From: DATAOG01 sp963753685 | GTDB lineage: Bacteria > Pseudomonadota > Alphaproteobacteria > Geminicoccales > Geminicoccaceae | NCBI GenBank assembly: GCA_963753685.1 | Contig: CAVWDE010000006.1 | Span: forward strand, 1-64,000 | DNA length: 64,000 nucleotides | Direction of reading: 5' to 3' | In this document: one piece after another, positions 1-7,682 of the stretch | Numbering within the stretch: the first letter of the stretch is position 1 | Layout of the letters: each line of letters starts with the position of its first letter | Position numbers and translations under genes: made by a program | Notes under the pieces: model-generated | Seen by the model: the letters and a program-made list of their open reading frames with translations, nothing else | What the model was told of the DNA's origin: nothing | Database searches by the model: none

Positions 1-85
1 TCCGGCCACGACGGGCTTGCTTTTGCGGGCAAACTTGCCGACATATCGACCGCGAGGCCATCTGCGGAGCTGATCGACAGGGATC

Positions 86-646
86 ATGAGCGTATCGACT
101 CGAATCGCGACCATCAGCCAACTCCTCCTCATTGCCTTTCTTGGCGTCGGCGCGACCGGCAACCCGCAGGCCGAGGAGGCCGGGAGCAAGGCGCCGGTGC
201 CGGAGTTCGTCGGCAGCCATCGCGACTGGAACGTGTACAAGTTCCAGGACGGCGACCAGACCATCTGCTACATGGCGAGCGAGCCCAAGAAGCAGGAAGG
301 CAACTACACGCGGCGCGGCAGCCCGGCGGTCCTGGTGACCCGGCGGCCGGGCCCGCACGTGGTCTACGAGGTCAGCGTCGATCCCGGCTACACCTATCTC
401 GACGGCAGCAACGTCGAGATCCAGATCGACAAGCGCAAGTTCCTCCTGTTCACCCGCGGCGAGCACGCCTGGACACCCAAGGAGGCCGACGACAAGAGCC
501 TGATCGACACGATGAAGCGCGGCAGCGACATGACCGTGCGCGGCAACTCGTCGAAGAACACCTATTCGCTCGACACTTACTCCCTGCTCGGCTTCACGGC
601 GGCCTACGACGCCATGACCGAGGCCTGCGCCAAGTCGAGCCCGTGA
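86..646 (+). CDS. IalB-family (invasion-associated locus B) exported protein
   Basis: The 186-residue product has a cleavable-looking signal peptide in its first 30 residues (hydrophobic core around 13-22, AEE after it) and a mature part with paired cysteines (ICYMA near residue 60 and EACAKSS at the C terminus). This fits the IalB family of small periplasmic or surface proteins common in Alphaproteobacteria, whose biochemical role is unsettled. The ATG is preceded by an ACAGGG-like ribosome site. It ends only 7 bases before rlmN, so the two are probably co-transcribed. I assign the family by overall pattern and do not infer virulence. Confidence 0.7.
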   Translation: MSVSTRIATISQLLLIAFLGVGATGNPQAEEAGSKAPVPEFVGSHRDWNVYKFQDGDQTICYMASEPKKQEGNYTRRGSPAVLVTRRPGPHVVYEVSVDPGYTYLDGSNVEIQIDKRKFLLFTRGEHAWTPKEADDKSLIDTMKRGSDMTVRGNSSKNTYSLDTYSLLGFTAAYDAMTEACAKSSP

Positions 647-653
647 CCCGCGC

Positions 654-1784
654 ATGACCGCCACCGGCGCGCCGCTGCCGCCGCCATCCGGGTCCGCGGC
701 GCGCCCGAGCCTGATCGGCAGGTCAATGGCCGAGCTCAGGGCGCTGATCGGTGCGCAGGGCGAGCCCGAGCCGCGCGCCGGCCTGCGCGCCCGGCAGGTC
801 TGGCACTGGCTGTACCATCGGGGTGCCCGCGAGTTCGCGGCCATGACCACCCTGCCGGTCGAGCTCCGTCGCCGCCTCGATCAGGCCTACAGCATCGCGC
901 GGCCGGAGGTCGTGCAGGAGCAGGTCTCGACCGACGGCACGCGCAAGTGGCTGCTCCGCTTCGCCGACCAGCAGACGGTCGAGACCGTCTACATTCCCGA
1001 GCCCGACCGGGGTGCGCTTTGCCTCTCGACCCAGGTCGGCTGCAGCCTGACCTGCAGCTTCTGTCACACCGGCACGATGCCGCTCGTGCGCAACCTGCGC
1101 GCCCCGGAGATCGTCGCTCAGATCCTGATCGCCCGCGATGCCCTCGCCGAATGGCCGGTGCCCCAGGGCGCGCGTCGCCTCAGCCATCTCGTGGTCATGG
1201 GCATGGGCGAGCCGCTGCTCAACTACGAGCAGACGGCGGCCGCGCTGCAGATCGCGATGGCCGAGGGCGGTCTCGGCTTCGCGCGCCGCAAGATCACGCT
1301 CTCGACCTCGGGCGTCGTGCCCAGGATCGAGGCCCTGGGCCGCGAGTTGGGGATCGGGCTGGCGATCTCGCTGCACGCGGTCCGGGACGAGCTGCGCGAC
1401 CAGCTCGTGCCGATTAACCGAAAATGGAAGATTGCGGCGCTACTTGAGGCCTGCCGGGCCTATGCCGCCGGCACCGACCGACACCTGACCTTCGAGTATG
1501 TGATGCTGGATGGCGTGAACGACAGCGACAGCGACGCCCGCGAGCTGGTCCGGCTGCTGCGCGGCATTCCGGCCAAGGTCAACCTGATCCCATTCAATCC
1601 GTGGCCGGGCGCGCCCTACGGCTGCTCGCCGCCGGAGCGGATCCGGGCGTTCGCGGCGATCGTCAGCCGGGCCGGCTATCCAGCACCGGTGCGGACGCCG
1701 CGCGGACCGGACATCCTGGCGGCCTGCGGCCAGCTGAAGACGGCGAGCGAGCGGCGGCGCAAGGTGGCCGCGCTCGCGGCCTGA
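654..1784 (+). CDS. rlmN: Dual-specificity RNA methyltransferase RlmN
   Basis: This radical-SAM enzyme methylates C2 of A2503 in 23S rRNA and A37 in certain tRNAs. The cluster-binding CX3CX2C motif is at Cys130, Cys134 and Cys137, and the C-terminal segment RGPDILAACGQL carries the conserved methyl-relay cysteine of the family. The length of 376 residues is typical. Further conserved blocks include GMGEPLLNYE and the ISLHA segment. The start lies 7 bases after the IalB-like gene. It is followed after 17 bases by sppA, so the three genes may form one transcript. Confidence 0.97.
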   Translation: MTATGAPLPPPSGSAARPSLIGRSMAELRALIGAQGEPEPRAGLRARQVWHWLYHRGAREFAAMTTLPVELRRRLDQAYSIARPEVVQEQVSTDGTRKWLLRFADQQTVETVYIPEPDRGALCLSTQVGCSLTCSFCHTGTMPLVRNLRAPEIVAQILIARDALAEWPVPQGARRLSHLVVMGMGEPLLNYEQTAAALQIAMAEGGLGFARRKITLSTSGVVPRIEALGRELGIGLAISLHAVRDELRDQLVPINRKWKIAALLEACRAYAAGTDRHLTFEYVMLDGVNDSDSDARELVRLLRGIPAKVNLIPFNPWPGAPYGCSPPERIRAFAAIVSRAGYPAPVRTPRGPDILAACGQLKTASERRRKVAALAA

Positions 1785-1801
1785 GCCCCGCGGCCCGATC
1801 C

Positions 1802-3514
1802 ATGAAGCGCTTCCTCGTCGGCCTGCTCGCGCTGGTCGGGCTGCTGACCCTCCTGTTGGCGGGCGGCGGGCTGGTCGCGGCCTGGCTGCTGCTGCCGGGC
1901 AAGCCCGCCCTGCCCGGGCGGATCGTGTTGACGCTGGATCTGCGCGACGGCCTCGAGGAGGTGCCGGCGCGGGATCCGCTCGACCTGCTCGGCCTGGCGA
2001 CGACGCCGACCTTCACCGACGTGATCCTGGCCCTCGAGCAGGCCGGTCGGGATCCGCGGGTCAAGGGTCTGGTGGCGCAGCTGAGCGGCGAGGGGCCGGG
2101 CTTCGCCCAGAGCCAGGAACTGCGCGCGGCGCTGGCGCGGTTTCGGGCCCAGGGCAAGTTCGCCTACGCTTATTCCGACAGCTTCGGCGAGTTCGGCCCC
2201 GGCACCCGCGGCTACTATCTCGCGACCGCCTTCGAGCAGATCCATCTGCAGCCGGTCGGCTCGCTTGGCCTGACCGGAATTCTGCTCGAGACGCCCTTGC
2301 TGCGCGGCCTGTTCGACAAGCTCGGCATCCTGCCCAGCGGCGACAAGCGCGGCCGCTACAAGAGCGCGGCCGAGATGTTCACCGAGACCGAGCTGAGCCC
2401 GGCCAGCAAGGAGTCGCTGGAGGCGCTCGCCAACTCCCTCGACCGGCAGATCAAGGACGGGATCGGCGCCGGCCGGGGGCTCGACCCGGCCAAGGTGGCG
2501 CAGCTGATCGACGACGGCCCGTATTTCGCAACCGAAGCCGAGGCGGCGGGGCTGGTCGATCGCCTGAGCTATTGGGACGATGTGGTCGATGAGGCCCAGT
2601 CCAAGGCCGGACGCGGCAGCGAGCTGGTCGCGGTCGCCGACTATGCCCGGGCGACCCGGCCGGCCGGGGGCGGTGCGCCGGTGATTGCGCTGGTCCGTGG
2701 GGTCGGTCAGATCCAGAGCGGCGACAGCGGCTCCGGCCCGGTGAGCGGCTGGGTGTTGGGGGCGGACACGGTGGCCGGGGCGATCGCCGCTGCGATCGAC
2801 GACCCGGCAGTCAAGGCGATCCTGTTCCGGATCGACTCGCCCGGCGGCTCGGCGGTCGCCTCGGAGACCATCGGCCACGAGGTCCGGCGCGCGGTCGAGC
2901 GCGGCAAGCCGGTGATCGTGTCGATGGGTGACGTCGCCGCCTCGGGCGGCTATTGGATCGCCATGAACGCCTCCAAGATCGTCGCCGAAGGCGGCACGCT
3001 CACCGGCTCGATCGGGGTATTCGCGGGCAAGCCCGTGCTGACCCAGCTGTGGCAGGACATCGGCGTCACCTGGGGCCGGGTGCAGCGCGGCGCCAATGCC
3101 GGCATGTGGAGCACAGGCGTCGACTACGACGCGCGCGGCCACGCCCGCCTCGAGGCGTTCCTCGACCAGATCTACGGCGCCTTCGTCGCCGGCGTGGCGC
3201 GCGGCCGCAACCTTCCCGAGAGCGCCGTCCAGGCGGCCGCCCAGGGGCGGGTCTGGACCGGTGCCCAGGCCAAGGGGCTGGGTCTGGTCGACGAGCTCGG
3301 TGGCTTTGCCCGCGCGCTCGAGCTGGCGCGCGAGGCGATCGGAGTCGCGGCCGACAAGCCGGTCGAGCTCAGGGTGTTCCCGCCGCCGCGCTCGCCCTTC
3401 GAGGAGGTGCTGGACCTGTTGCGCGGCACCTCGATCGGGGCCGGCGCGGTCGGCGCCTGGTTGCGCTGGCTCAGCCCCGGTGCGCTCAGCGCGCCGCCGC
3501 TCGTGATCCGCTGA
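1802..3514 (+). CDS. sppA: Signal peptide peptidase SppA, 67K type
   Basis: This inner-membrane serine protease degrades cleaved signal peptides. The protein has 570 residues from ATG 1802, with an N-terminal anchor at about 3-32 and the duplicated long-form S49 architecture. The general-base lysine (K187 in RYKSAAE) is in the first repeat and the nucleophilic serine (S381 in AASGGYW) is in the second, which matches the Ser/Lys dyad of Escherichia coli SppA. ATG 1802 is chosen because it begins the membrane anchor; upstream in-frame codons overlap rlmN. The protein is slightly shorter than the 618-residue E. coli enzyme. Confidence 0.95.
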   Translation: MKRFLVGLLALVGLLTLLLAGGGLVAAWLLLPGKPALPGRIVLTLDLRDGLEEVPARDPLDLLGLATTPTFTDVILALEQAGRDPRVKGLVAQLSGEGPGFAQSQELRAALARFRAQGKFAYAYSDSFGEFGPGTRGYYLATAFEQIHLQPVGSLGLTGILLETPLLRGLFDKLGILPSGDKRGRYKSAAEMFTETELSPASKESLEALANSLDRQIKDGIGAGRGLDPAKVAQLIDDGPYFATEAEAAGLVDRLSYWDDVVDEAQSKAGRGSELVAVADYARATRPAGGGAPVIALVRGVGQIQSGDSGSGPVSGWVLGADTVAGAIAAAIDDPAVKAILFRIDSPGGSAVASETIGHEVRRAVERGKPVIVSMGDVAASGGYWIAMNASKIVAEGGTLTGSIGVFAGKPVLTQLWQDIGVTWGRVQRGANAGMWSTGVDYDARGHARLEAFLDQIYGAFVAGVARGRNLPESAVQAAAQGRVWTGAQAKGLGLVDELGGFARALELAREAIGVAADKPVELRVFPPPRSPFEEVLDLLRGTSIGAGAVGAWLRWLSPGALSAPPLVIR

Positions 3515-3557
3515 GCCGGGTGGCCGGCGGCGCGACGGCAAGCTTGGGAGATCCGCG

Positions 3558-4445
3558 GTGTGCCGGTTCTACGCGTTGCGCGCGACCGCCCCGACCCGGG
3601 TCGAATGCTGCCTGGTCCAGGCGCCGAACTCGCTGCTCGCCCAGAGCCGGCAGGATCTGCGCGGCCTCGAGAACGCCGACGGCTGGGGGATCGCGGCTTT
3701 TGGGATGGCGGCCGCCGGGCGCGGGATGGCCTGCGGCGCGGTTTCCGAGGAGACCGCCCGCGGCGGTGGCGCCAGCCTTCAGGACTGGGTGATCGAGCGC
3801 CACCCGCGCGCCGCCCATGACGGCCATCTGTTCAAGGCCGCGGCCGCCCGGACGCTCGCGACCACGGTCTTGGCCCACGTCCGCCACGCGACCGTCGGCA
3901 CCGTCGCGCTCGAGAACACCCACCCCTTCCGCCACGCCGGCTGGAGCTTCGTGCACAACGGCACCGTGCCCTATTTCGTCGACGTCCGCGACCGCGTGCT
4001 GGCCGCGATGAGCGCCGAGCACCGGGCCGCGATCCGCGGCGCGACCGACAGCGAGCACCTGTTCCACCTGATCCTCTCGACCCACGCCCGGGCCCCCGGG
4101 CGGCCCCTGCTCACGAGCCTGCAGCAGGCGCTCCGCCAGGTGGTCGGCTGGTGCCGCGAGATCGGCCAGGAGCCGCACCTCGGCCTCAACGTCCTCCTCT
4201 CCGACGGCGTCCAGATGGTCGGCAGCCGCTGGCAGCGCACCCTCCACTACGCGGAGCGCACCGGCCGCACCGCCTGCCCGGTCTGCGGCCAGGCCCACGC
4301 CGCCGCCGCCGCGGCCGACTATCGGGCGCTGGTGATCGCCTCCGAGCCGATCACCGACGACCCCTGGCCCGAGGTGCCCGAGCGCTCGGTGTTCGAGGTC
4401 ACCCCGGAAATCCACCTCCGCAGCCTGCCGCTCGACCCCGCCTGA
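3558..4445 (+). CDS. Class II glutamine amidotransferase domain protein
   Basis: The 295-residue protein begins MCRFYALRA, so Cys2 becomes the N-terminal nucleophile after methionine removal, as in Ntn-type glutaminases. The segments ADGWGIAAF, HVRHATVG and SFVHNG are the conserved glutamine-binding blocks. There is no synthetase domain, so the acceptor is unknown; stand-alone proteins of this type include the EgtC/YafJ group. It starts 43 bases after sppA. A CPVCGQAH segment near residue 240 could bind metal, which is unusual but unproven. I am confident of the domain but not of the substrate. Confidence 0.85.
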   Translation: MCRFYALRATAPTRVECCLVQAPNSLLAQSRQDLRGLENADGWGIAAFGMAAAGRGMACGAVSEETARGGGASLQDWVIERHPRAAHDGHLFKAAAARTLATTVLAHVRHATVGTVALENTHPFRHAGWSFVHNGTVPYFVDVRDRVLAAMSAEHRAAIRGATDSEHLFHLILSTHARAPGRPLLTSLQQALRQVVGWCREIGQEPHLGLNVLLSDGVQMVGSRWQRTLHYAERTGRTACPVCGQAHAAAAAADYRALVIASEPITDDPWPEVPERSVFEVTPEIHLRSLPLDPA

Positions 4446-4832
4446 CCCGCGCCCGCCGCCATCGCGCCTCGGTCTGACGAGGCCTCCCATCCGGCTCGGC
4501 GCCGGGTATCACTTGACGGGCCCGGCAGACGCCCGACGAGATCTTCGATCTGCACAGGATCGGGGTGGCGCAGCCTTGGAAGCGCGCGACCTCCCGCCAA
4601 CACTTGCAAATCTTCAGAGTGTTACCCGATTGCCCGCCGATGCGCCCCCGGAGTCACCGAGGGGCGTTGGCGCTGCGTCCCGAGCCGCGGGTGCGGACGC
4701 ATTGACGGATGATAACTTGTGGTTTATTTCCAACATGGGCTGCGAAGCCTCACAGTTGCCGAAGTAGGGGTTGCGGCGCGCGCCAGGTGACTACGCATTG
4801 ACTGCCCCCAGCGCGTGGGAAAGGGAATTGCC
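4446..4832. other. Intergenic region with a possible promoter and a tRNA-like fragment
   Basis: I see no convincing gene in these 387 bases. The stretch 4561-4587 resembles the acceptor and D arm of a tRNA-Pro, but no anticodon or T arm follows. A promoter-like pair, TTGACG at 4702-4707 and TATTTC at 4725-4730 with a 17-base spacer, sits about 100 bases upstream of the lipoprotein operon and is the best candidate for driving it. A possible 84-codon reading frame at 4513-4767 has no family signature, so I leave it out. Confidence 0.4.
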
Positions 4833-5543
4833 GTGGCTGATAAGGTCGGCGATGCCGGGGTCTCCCACCGCCGGGCGGTCCTGTCGTCGCTTCTGGCCGC
4901 CGCAGCGCTCTCGGTCGCTGGCTGCGCGACCGAGACACACCGGACCGTGGAGCCGGGGACGGTCGCGACCTACGGCACCGCCTACAATGGTCCGAAGTAT
5001 ACCCTGGTCGTGGACAACTTTGAAAACCGGTCCAGCTACATGCGGGGGCTGTTTGCGGACGGTACCGACCGTCTTGGCGGCCAAGCCAAGACGATCCTGA
5101 AAACCGATCTCCAGCAAACCAATCGGTTCGTCGTCGTCGATCGCGACAACATGGACGAGATCAGGCGTGAAGCCAGCATCCGGGGCGAGAAGCAGAGCCT
5201 CGAGGGCGCCCAGGTCGCAATCACCGGCGCCGTCACCGAGTTCGGGCGGCGCGAGACCGGCGACGTACAGCTCTTCGGTATTCTCGGAGCGGGCAAGAAT
5301 CAAACCGCGTACGCCAAGGTCGCGCTCAACGTCGTCGACGTCAGAACGTCCGAGATCGTCCACTCGGTGCAGGGTGCAGGTGAATACGAGCTCAGCAACC
5401 GTGAGATCATCGGCTTCGGCGGCACCGCCGGCTACGATGCCACTCTCAACGGCAAAGTCCTCAATCTCGCAATTACCAATGCCGTTAACAACCTCGTCGC
5501 GGATCTCGAGCGCGGAGGCTGGTCGCCTTCGGACAGCCGCTGA
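4833..5543 (+). CDS. CsgG/HfaB-family outer-membrane lipoprotein
   Basis: The product resembles CsgG-type lipoproteins, which form or nucleate outer-membrane secretion assemblies. An Arg-rich n-region is followed by a hydrophobic stretch and the lipobox VAGC. The mature part has the CsgG-like pattern TLVVDNFENRS, then RFVVVDRDNM, then VAITGAVTEFG, and ends with a VNNLVADLE helix. I prefer GTG 4833 because AAAGGGA lies at proper spacing before it; an earlier in-frame GTG at 4815 is weaker. It heads a three-lipoprotein operon and overlaps the next gene by one base (TGATG). No curli subunit gene is nearby, so the cargo is unknown. Confidence 0.85.
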   Translation: MADKVGDAGVSHRRAVLSSLLAAAALSVAGCATETHRTVEPGTVATYGTAYNGPKYTLVVDNFENRSSYMRGLFADGTDRLGGQAKTILKTDLQQTNRFVVVDRDNMDEIRREASIRGEKQSLEGAQVAITGAVTEFGRRETGDVQLFGILGAGKNQTAYAKVALNVVDVRTSEIVHSVQGAGEYELSNREIIGFGGTAGYDATLNGKVLNLAITNAVNNLVADLERGGWSPSDSR

Positions 5544-5923
5544 TGCCGCGGCGACATACCAGCATTCTCGTGGCCGCGATGACGGCGGCATTGCTGACTT
5601 CGGCGTGTGCGCAGGAACCACCAATCTACCGATGGGGTATCTACCAGCAACTGCTCTACGATATGTACGCAAAACCGGGGACCGCGGACCCGGACACCCA
5701 GGTTGTCAAGCTATCCGAGGATATCTCGCGCACGGAGGCCGAGGGCAAGCGGGTACCTCCCGGAGTTCACGCCCATCTTGGATATATGTACTATTTGACT
5801 GGCAATACCGAGGCCGCGTATCGGGAGTTCTCGACTGAGCGCGAGACCTTTCCTGAGTCGGCAACCTTCATCGACGGTATCTTGGAACGGATGCGGCGGT
5901 CGGAGCAACATGGATCGGGCTGA
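5543..5923 (+). CDS. DUF4810 lipoprotein
   Basis: The 126-residue product has a short signal peptide ending in a lipobox (TSAC) and then the conserved WGIYQQLLYDMYAKPG segment typical of DUF4810. The rest is helical with a TPR-like flavour (HLGYMYYLTGNTEAAYREF). It is translationally coupled to the CsgG-like gene before it and overlaps the DUF799 gene by 14 bases. Members of this family recur between CsgG-like and DUF799 genes in proteobacteria, which suggests one envelope complex. The molecular function is unknown. Confidence 0.85.
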   Translation: MPRRHTSILVAAMTAALLTSACAQEPPIYRWGIYQQLLYDMYAKPGTADPDTQVVKLSEDISRTEAEGKRVPPGVHAHLGYMYYLTGNTEAAYREFSTERETFPESATFIDGILERMRRSEQHGSG

Positions 5924-6569
5924 CGTGTGCGCGCTTAGCGCCGCTTGCGCGGCGCTCTTCGTGCTGGGTGGCTGCGTAGCACGGCCCAAGCCCGACTACG
6001 GTGCCTATCGCGCTCATCTGCCGAAGTCGGTGCTGGTGCTGCCGCCGATCAACCAGAGTGTCGACGTCAAGGCGACCTACAGCTATCTGTCGACGATCAG
6101 CCAGCCGCTCGCCGAATCCGGCTACTATGTCTTCCCGGTGGCGGTCGTTGACGCCTTCATGAAAGAGAATGGATTAGCGACCGCGGACGAGATGCAGGCG
6201 GTCCCGCTCAGCCAAATCGCGAAAGTGTTCGGTGCCGATGCGGTGTTCTATGTCACTATTGAGGACTATGGGCAAAAGTACCTGGTGGTGTCGTCCAACA
6301 CGGTTGTCAAAGCGCATGCGACCCTGGTCGACGTGGCTTCGGGGGCGACCTTGTGGCAGGGGACGGAAGATGTTGTTCAAGAATCGGGTGGCGGCGATCT
6401 GATCGGCATGCTGGTCGCCGCGGCGGTCACTCAGGTCATCAATTCGACGGACGATAGCGCGCGTGCGCTTTTGTTTTCGGCGAACGGGCAGATGATCTTC
6501 AATGCCGACAGCGGCTTGCTGCTCGGGCCGTACAGTCCGGGATACGAGGCGGACGTGCGCGGGCGATAG
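5910..6569 (+). CDS. DUF799 (GNA1162-family) lipoprotein
   Basis: The 219-residue protein has a hydrophobic leader and lipobox LGGC, then the family-typical VLVLPPINQSVDVKATYSYLSTISQPLAE block. The fold of this family resembles TolB/CsgG-like alpha-beta domains; the Neisseria antigen GNA1162 is a member. It completes the CsgG-DUF4810-DUF799 trio and overlaps the preceding gene by 14 bases. All three products are predicted lipoproteins, so they most likely act together at the outer membrane. There is no further co-directional gene downstream. Confidence 0.87.
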   Translation: MDRADVCALSAACAALFVLGGCVARPKPDYGAYRAHLPKSVLVLPPINQSVDVKATYSYLSTISQPLAESGYYVFPVAVVDAFMKENGLATADEMQAVPLSQIAKVFGADAVFYVTIEDYGQKYLVVSSNTVVKAHATLVDVASGATLWQGTEDVVQESGGGDLIGMLVAAAVTQVINSTDDSARALLFSANGQMIFNADSGLLLGPYSPGYEADVRGR

Positions 6570-7005
6570 GGCATCTCCAGGCTGGAGACCACCTGCCTGG
6601 ACCACGGCGAGCGAGGCGGCGAGGGCGTGGCGTCCGCCTGCGGCTGGCTCGCGGCGCTGGCGGATGACAAGATCCTGGCGCGCCTGTTCGAGCTGAAACA
6701 CGCGCCCGCGGGCAGGCCAGGGCGACGGCTTGCGATGCGACGCGAAACGGGGCGAGCGGGCGCGGCGGATTGGATGAGGTGCCAAGACGGGGCGTCGGGG
6801 CGTTAACCGAGGCTTAACGATCGGCCGTTAGCGTTCCATTCGGAGGGTCCATGGGACCGTGGGAATCCGTGCCCGGGCCAAAGCCGGAGAGCTGGGAGGG
6901 CCGGGCGTCGGCAGCGCGGGCGCCGGCACGCTGGCAGCCAGGCCCGCCGATGCCGAATGGAAAGGGGCTTTGGCTCAAGCGGGGGCGTGAGCCGGGCGCG
7001 CCCGG
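6570..7005. other. Convergent intergenic region without a clear gene
   Basis: These 436 bases lie between the ends of the DUF799 gene and the sulfocyanin-like gene. Reading from 6573 in the plus direction gives an open stretch without a start, including GWLAALADDKILARLFELKH, which resembles the hinge of cupin-type AraC regulators and may be a gene remnant. A CtrA-like box lies at 6803-6818. A possible small frame starts at ATG 6851 after GGAGGG but has low-complexity Pro/Gly/Arg composition, so I do not call it. Confidence 0.35.
6803..6818. promoter_or_regulatory. CtrA-like binding box (TTAA-N7-TTAAC)
   Basis: The sequence TTAACCGAGGCTTAAC matches the full CtrA motif TTAA-N7-TTAAC exactly. 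Such AT-containing motifs are rare in this GC-rich window. It lies between two convergent genes, so its target is unclear; a small RNA or small gene to the right could be controlled by it. Confidence 0.45.
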
Positions 7006-7584
7006 TCAGGGCCGGCCGGGCTCGGCGCCCTTGGCGATCCGGAGATAGGGCGTGGCGGCGTCGGCGCTGATCTCGAGGTGCACCCACATGCCGCTCTGGG
7101 CGTGACCCGGGACGCCGCAGAGCCAGAGGAACTTGCCGGCCGCCTTGGCCTTGAAGGCGACCACGTCATGGTCGCCGGCGGACAGGCCCTGCTCGGGGCT
7201 CCTGGTATAGGCGCGGGCGAACGCCGCCTGCTCGCGCCCGGCCTGGAGCGGCAGGTTGGCCGGCCCGACGTCGGTCATGACCACCAGGCTGTGCGGCACG
7301 TCGGCGTCGTGGTTGGTGAAGGTCATGCGCACGTTCCAGTCGAGCGGCAGGATCACCGTCATGTCGCCGTCGTGATAGCCGTTGTAGTTCCAGTTGCTGT
7401 TGTTGGGATTGAAGCCCGCGACCACATCCATGGTCACCGTCTTGGTCGCGGCATCGATGGTCATCCAGGACGGCACGACGTGCGTCTCGGCCGCGGCGGC
7501 GGTTCCGCCGCCGGCCCAGCCGACGAGCCCACCCCCGGCCGCGCCGAGGACCAGCAGCGCCAGCGCGATCGTCCAGGGTCTCAT
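7006..7584 (-). CDS. Sulfocyanin-like type 1 copper protein
   Basis: The 192-residue protein has a signal anchor (residues 5-32) and a cupredoxin domain. The blue-copper ligands can be placed as H98 (VPHSLVV), C156, H161 and M166 (LWLCGVPGHAQSGMW). The pattern NPNNSNWNYNGYHDGDMTVILPLDWNV is typical of the sulfocyanin/SoxE family, single-electron carriers on the outer face of the membrane. It lies 98 bases downstream of a PQQ dehydrogenase on the same strand, so it is a reasonable electron acceptor for that enzyme. This pairing is inferred from position only. Confidence 0.88.
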   Translation of the reverse strand: MRPWTIALALLVLGAAGGGLVGWAGGGTAAAAETHVVPSWMTIDAATKTVTMDVVAGFNPNNSNWNYNGYHDGDMTVILPLDWNVRMTFTNHDADVPHSLVVMTDVGPANLPLQAGREQAAFARAYTRSPEQGLSAGDHDVVAFKAKAAGKFLWLCGVPGHAQSGMWVHLEISADAATPYLRIAKGAEPGRP

Positions 7585-7608
7585 CGTCGCGGCGTCCTTC
7601 CAGAACGA

Positions 7609-7632
7609 GGGGGCCGCCTTGCGACGGCCCCC
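7609..7632 (-). terminator. GC-rich hairpin between PQQ dehydrogenase and sulfocyanin genes
   Basis: GGGGGCCG at 7609-7616 and CGGCCCCC at 7625-7632 form a perfect 8-bp stem with an 8-base loop. There is no U-tract on the minus strand, so it may act as an attenuator or RNA-stability element rather than a full terminator. Confidence 0.4.
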
Positions 7633-7682
7633 GGTCGGTGATCGTGATCGAAACGTAGGTCGGGGGGTCGCCCCGGACCACC

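Noticed and set aside
4513..4767. An 84-codon frame before the CsgG-like gene.
   Set aside because: It spans the tRNA-like fragment and the promoter candidate and resembles no protein family.
6851..7048. A 65-codon plus-strand frame after GGAGGG next to the CtrA-like box.
   Set aside because: The sequence is Pro/Gly/Arg-rich without a motif and overlaps the end of the sulfocyanin-like gene. Kept only as a possibility within the CtrA finding.
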